From assembly GCA_947470205.1 (NCBI GenBank), contig CANISK010000010.1, positions 1-15,411 of the forward strand: a DNA stretch of 15,411 bases. The letters run 5' to 3'. The position numbers were made by a program, and so were the translations under genes. Shown piece by piece: positions 15,334 through 15,411 of the stretch (positions are counted from its first letter, which is position 1; every line of letters begins with the position of its first letter). The notes under the pieces are model-generated. The model did no database searches and was not told the origin of the DNA. It saw nothing but the letters and a program-made list of their open reading frames with translations. Origin of the DNA: Neisseriaceae bacterium (lineage in GTDB: Bacteria; Pseudomonadota; Gammaproteobacteria; Burkholderiales; UBA11063).

Positions 15334-15407
15334 ATCATCCTGCATTGGATAAGACCACCCTCTATTATTACAATGATAGGGGGTGGTCTTATCCAATGCA
15401 GGATGAT
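15334..15407. repeat. 74-bp near-perfect palindrome
   Basis: Perfect 27-bp arms (15334-15360 and 15381-15407, beginning ATCATCCTGCATTGGATAAG) flank a 20-bp centre that is itself almost symmetric. Only two positions in the centre (15361/15380 and 15366/15375) and the central A/C step break the symmetry. Both off-positions become G-U pairs in a plus-strand RNA but A-C mismatches in a minus-strand RNA. It lies 43 bp upstream of the winged-helix gene start and is cut close by the window edge. It could be a MITE-like or IS-end palindrome, a plasmid single-strand origin or transfer hairpin, or a strong transcript barrier. No T-tract follows, so it is not called a terminator. Confidence 0.85.
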
Positions 15408-15411
15408 TCTG

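Noticed and set aside
15334..15407. Rho-independent terminator
   Set aside because: The stem is much longer than usual and no T-run follows it on either strand within the window.

Overview
The window is dominated by a complete, apparently intact type I-F (Ypest/Csy) CRISPR-Cas locus lying entirely on the minus strand. The host is most likely an AT-rich gammaproteobacterium: the Cas proteins resemble the Pseudomonas/Enterobacterales I-F set along their full lengths, but codons and intergenic DNA are strongly A/T-biased. No marker in the window fixes the genus. No rRNA, tRNA or recognisable IS transposase gene was seen.

Layout from left to right. Positions 1-150 hold no gene. A minus-strand short-chain dehydrogenase/reductase gene (151-846) is preceded by a near-perfect 29-bp palindrome overlapping a candidate -10 box. 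A gene-free AT-rich stretch (918-1182) follows. The CRISPR array (1183-3428) has 38 repeats of 28 bp and 37 spacers and is read right to left. Its leader (3429-3560) contains a candidate promoter at the first repeat and a near-consensus IHF site. The cas operon follows in transcription order cas1, cas2-3, csy1 (cas8f), csy2 (cas5f), csy3 (cas7f), csy4 (cas6f), from 12206 down to 3561, with overlaps or gaps of at most 24 bp. An extended -10 promoter sits just upstream of cas1. Beyond a 305-bp intergenic region lie two translationally coupled minus-strand genes that look like a mobilisation module: a membrane-anchored VirD4/TraD-type coupling ATPase and a winged-helix protein with a PD-ExE-K pattern. 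The right edge holds a 74-bp near-perfect palindrome.

How it works together. Cas1 and the Cas2-Cas3 fusion insert new spacers at the leader end (right). Csy4 cuts the long minus-strand array transcript in each repeat hairpin. Csy1-Csy2-Csy3-Csy4 hold the crRNA and find targets, and the Cas3 part of Cas2-3 destroys them. Catalytic residues expected for Cas1, Csy4 and the HD/helicase parts of Cas2-3 are present. The neighbouring coupling-ATPase pair suggests, but does not prove, that the locus sits on or beside a plasmid or integrative element.

Most notable observations. At least seven of the 37 spacers fall into three related families. In one family two spacers overlap by 11 nt, and the overlap itself exposes a GG next to one protospacer (CC on the crRNA strand), the known I-F PAM. 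In another, two spacers are identical except for the two PAM-proximal seed bases. A run of nine A in the csy3 mRNA lies where slippage would join Csy3 in frame to Csy4. The Cas system itself is a known subtype; I see no wholly new system.
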